This document shows positions 61,949-64,000 of a DNA stretch of 64,000 nt, piece after piece; the first letter of the stretch is position 1, and every line of letters begins with the position of its first letter. Made by a program: the position numbers and the translations under genes. The notes beneath the pieces are model-generated. The model had not been told where the DNA came from, searched no databases, and saw nothing but the letters and a program-made list of their open reading frames with translations. The stretch comes from CAIOYC01 sp038327995 (GTDB lineage: Bacteria > Pseudomonadota > Alphaproteobacteria > Caulobacterales > Caulobacteraceae), in NCBI GenBank assembly GCA_038327995.1, contig JBBQLP010000006.1, positions 15,659 to 79,658 of the forward strand, given 5' to 3'.

Positions 61949-63235
61949 ATGGTGGGACTTGAGAACGCCCAGAGCCTGATCGGGCTGGTGCTCGTGATGG
62001 CGATTTGTTGGGGCATATCGGAGAACCGGCGCGCGTTTCCGTGGAAGCTGGCCATCGGCGCCCTGGCGATCCAGCTTGGGCTCGTCCTGCTCCTGTTTGG
62101 ATTTCCGGCCGCCCGCAGCGCCTTGCAGGGCGTTGGCGCGGCGGTGGACGGGCTTTCGAGCTCGACCCAGGCGGGCACCTCTTTCGTGTTCGGCTATCTG
62201 TCAGGAGGCGATCAGCCGTTCAGTTCGCTTACGGCCGGATCGCCCGCGCCCTTCATCTTCGCCTTCCGGGTATTGCCAGTGATCCTGGTGGTCTGCGCCC
62301 TTTCGGCTCTGCTCTGGCATTTGGGCATCCTCAAGTGGGTCACGCGGGGGTTCGGCTTCGTGTTCCAGAAGACGCTGGGACTTCGCGGCCCTCCGGCGCT
62401 GGCCACCGCCGCCACCATCTTCCTTGGGCAGGTGGAGGGACCGATCTTCATCCGCGCCTATCTCGACAAGCTGTCGCGCTCGGAACTTTTCATGCTGATG
62501 AGCGTCGGCATGGCTTGCGTTTCCGGCTCCACCATGGTCGCCTATGTCACCATCCTGAAGACCACCCTGCCCAACGCCGCCGCGCACGTGCTCACCGCCT
62601 CGCTGATTTCCGCGCCCGCAGGGGTGCTGCTCGCCCGTATCATCGTGCCGCCCGGCGCGGTGGAGGAAGGGGGCGACGCGCCCTTCGGCGACGACAATCG
62701 TTACGATAGCGCCATCGACGCCGTCAGCCACGGCATCGGCGACGGGCTGCAGGTAGTGATGAACGTGGCCGCCACCCTGATCGTCTTTGTGGCGTTCGTG
62801 GCGCTGGCCGACAAACTCCTTTCGCTATTGCCGCTCATCGGCGGCCAGCCTGTCACCATCGAGCGCGGCCTAGGGATTATCTTCGCTCCGCTGGCCTGGA
62901 CGCTGGGCATCCCCTGGAAGGAAGCTCCCGTGGCGGGGGGACTGCTGGGGGTGAAGCTCGTGCTGACCGAGTTCTCCGCCTTCATCCAGCTTGGGAAAAT
63001 CCCGGTGGGCGAGCTTTCCGACCGCACGCGGATGATCATGACCTACGCCCTGTGCGGCTTCGCCAACGTCGGGTCGGTGGGCATAACGGTGGGCGGCATG
63101 GGCGTGCTGATGCCCGAGCGGCGGGCGGAGATCATCGGCATGGTCTGGAAGGCTTTGCTGGCCGGCTTCCTCGCCACCTGCATGACCGCCGCCGTGGTCG
63201 GTGCAATGCCGCGCGAGTTGTTAGGAATTTCATAA
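61949..63235 (+). CDS. Concentrative nucleoside transporter (NupC/CNT family)
   Basis: The 428-residue polytopic protein has the CNT layout. SLIGLVLVMAICWGISENRRAFPWK comes first, then FVFGYLSGGDQPF. Hairpin 1 is FLGQVEGPIFIRAYLDKLSRSELF, followed by MACVSGSTMVAYVTIL. Hairpin 2 has GGLLGVKLVLTEFSAFIQLG, with GFANVGSVGITVGGMGVL after it. The G-Q-x-E and E-F motifs line the nucleoside site. It imports nucleosides with H+ or Na+ across the inner membrane. ATG 61949 with CGGGGGAAT nearby. It is followed 20 bp later by the GST gene. Confidence 0.94.
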   Translation: MVGLENAQSLIGLVLVMAICWGISENRRAFPWKLAIGALAIQLGLVLLLFGFPAARSALQGVGAAVDGLSSSTQAGTSFVFGYLSGGDQPFSSLTAGSPAPFIFAFRVLPVILVVCALSALLWHLGILKWVTRGFGFVFQKTLGLRGPPALATAATIFLGQVEGPIFIRAYLDKLSRSELFMLMSVGMACVSGSTMVAYVTILKTTLPNAAAHVLTASLISAPAGVLLARIIVPPGAVEEGGDAPFGDDNRYDSAIDAVSHGIGDGLQVVMNVAATLIVFVAFVALADKLLSLLPLIGGQPVTIERGLGIIFAPLAWTLGIPWKEAPVAGGLLGVKLVLTEFSAFIQLGKIPVGELSDRTRMIMTYALCGFANVGSVGITVGGMGVLMPERRAEIIGMVWKALLAGFLATCMTAAVVGAMPRELLGIS

Positions 63236-63255
63236 CGATAACAAAGGGAAACGCA

Positions 63256-63885
63256 TTGAAGTTATATGATAGCCTGAGGGCCCCAAATCCTCGTCGAGTG
63301 CGCTGGTTCCTGGCCGAGAAGGGCGCTGACGACCAGGTCGAGATCATCGACGTCAGCATCTTCAACGGCGAGCACAAGCAACCGGATTATGTCGCCAAGG
63401 CGGGCCTGGCCAATGTGCCGCTGCTGGAGATGGACGACGGCACGGCGATCACCGAGTCGGTGGCCATCTGCCGCTATCTGGAAAGCGTGTTTCCCGAGCC
63501 CAACATGTTCGGCCGCGACGCGAAGGAGATCGCCATCATCGAGATGTGGTGCCGTCGCACCGAGATGATGCTGGCCACGCCGTTGATGATGACCGTGCGC
63601 CACAGCCATCCCGCCCTGGCCGCGCTGGAAAAGCAGATCCCCGAGATCGCCGAGAGCAGCCGCGCCGGCGCGACCCGGACGCTGAAGTTCTTCGACCGGC
63701 GGCTGGCCGAGAGCCCGTTCATCGCCGCCGACCGGATCACCATGGCCGACATCCTCGCCGCCACGGCGATCGACTTTTCCCGCATGGCCAGGTTCGCGAT
63801 CCCGGAAGAGATGGCCAACGTCACCCGCTGGTACGCCGCCATGCTGGCGCGCCCGGCGGCGAAGGCCGGGACGGTGGCGGCATGA
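63256..63885 (+). CDS. Glutathione S-transferase family protein
   Basis: The 209-residue protein begins at TTG 63256, preceded by AAGGGAA, with KLYDSLRAPNPRRVRWFLAEKG. The thioredoxin-like domain has GLANVPLLEMDDGTAITESVAICRYLE, the cis-Pro and Glu-Ser pair that bind glutathione. An all-helical C-terminal domain follows (SPFIAADRITMADILAATAIDF). No Cys, Ser or Tyr at the usual catalytic position is obvious in the first ten residues beyond Ser6, which would be the candidate. The stop overlaps the next start (ATGA). Confidence 0.92.
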   Translation: MKLYDSLRAPNPRRVRWFLAEKGADDQVEIIDVSIFNGEHKQPDYVAKAGLANVPLLEMDDGTAITESVAICRYLESVFPEPNMFGRDAKEIAIIEMWCRRTEMMLATPLMMTVRHSHPALAALEKQIPEIAESSRAGATRTLKFFDRRLAESPFIAADRITMADILAATAIDFSRMARFAIPEEMANVTRWYAAMLARPAAKAGTVAA

Positions 63886-64000
63886 TGCGCGCGCTGCTGA
63901 TCGCCGCAGCGCTGGTCTTCGCGCCAGTCGCAGCTCTCGCCCAGTCACTGACCGTGACCAACGCCGAGGGCAAGGTCACCAGCTTCACGCCAGAGGCGCT
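63882..64000 (+). CDS. Secreted protein, N-terminal part (window edge)
   Basis: The frame starts at ATG 63882 (or ATG 63885), overlapping the GST stop, and is open to the end of the window. The first 22 residues are a signal peptide (RALLIAAALVFAPVAALAQ). The mature start TVTNAEGKVTSFTPEA resembles small periplasmic proteins with a molybdopterin-oxidoreductase-like fold, but 39 codons are too few to decide. It is translationally coupled to the GST gene. Confidence 0.6.
   Translation, partial: MMRALLIAAALVFAPVAALAQSLTVTNAEGKVTSFTPEA

Overview
The window is about 64 kb of GC-rich, densely coding chromosome from an alphaproteobacterium, most likely a member of the Caulobacteraceae (Caulobacter, Phenylobacterium or Brevundimonas type). 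The evidence is: a circularly permuted two-piece tmRNA gene whose tag reads (A)ANDNFAQEYAIAA, an SOS box of the alphaproteobacterial GTTC-N7-GTTC form, a PleC-like sensor kinase, an alpha-type SspB, a DUF4167 protein beside prmC, and broad acyl-CoA, propionate and branched-chain catabolism. The genus cannot be fixed from the sequence alone.

Region by region. 0-5 kb holds a MOSC-domain gene end, prmC, an RNA-binding-type DUF4167 protein, ubiG with a small membrane protein, and lysC. 5-15 kb holds glnE, a CnrYXH-like module (EF-hand protein, ECF sigma factor, one-pass anti-sigma candidate, periplasmic metal-sensor-like protein), a pleC-like hybrid-free histidine kinase and pepN. 15-24 kb holds two acyl-CoA dehydrogenases, a cupin, an M20 peptidase, an aminotransferase whose 3' end has absorbed a palindromic repeat, a GT4 glycosyltransferase and a flavin monooxygenase. 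24-33 kb holds a cation/proton antiporter, convergent glpK and glpD, an endonuclease III-like gene under a LexA box, an aldo/keto reductase, a type IB topoisomerase, rlmJ (apparently with a CTG start) and DUF4112. 33-45 kb is a propionyl/methylmalonyl-CoA island (mutB, a coupled 60-codon ORF, mutA, nitronate monooxygenase, pccA), interrupted by a four-gene phage-tail-fibre/holin-like cassette (38.8-42.7 kb). 45-52.5 kb holds DUF805, lipB, an isolated FliN-like gene, a carboxylesterase, tRNA-Leu(GAG), a membrane-anchored GH24 lysozyme, ivd, a RusA-like resolvase, a thioesterase and sspB. 52.8-53.15 kb is ssrA (tmRNA), directly upstream of sspB on the same strand. 53-64 kb holds an ABM protein, an acyl-CoA dehydrogenase, a lower-GC membrane ORF, cspA, an SDR, an ABC/MFP exporter, an S46 peptidase, a CNT nucleoside transporter, a GST and the start of a secreted protein.

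The genes that work together are: propionyl-CoA to succinyl-CoA (pccA, mutA/mutB); glycerol use (glpK/glpD); acyl-CoA and leucine catabolism (four dehydrogenases, SDR, thioesterase); and trans-translation plus tag recognition (ssrA and sspB side by side).

The least explained element is a complete mini transcription unit on the minus strand at 50.9-51.15 kb: a promoter, a Shine-Dalgarno sequence complementary over 15 nt to the 16S 3' end, a 22-codon valine-rich peptide ORF, then a strong hairpin followed by T residues. It has no downstream gene. It looks like an orphan attenuator, small-protein gene or dual-function sRNA. All assignments come from reading the sequence and from family knowledge; no searches were run.
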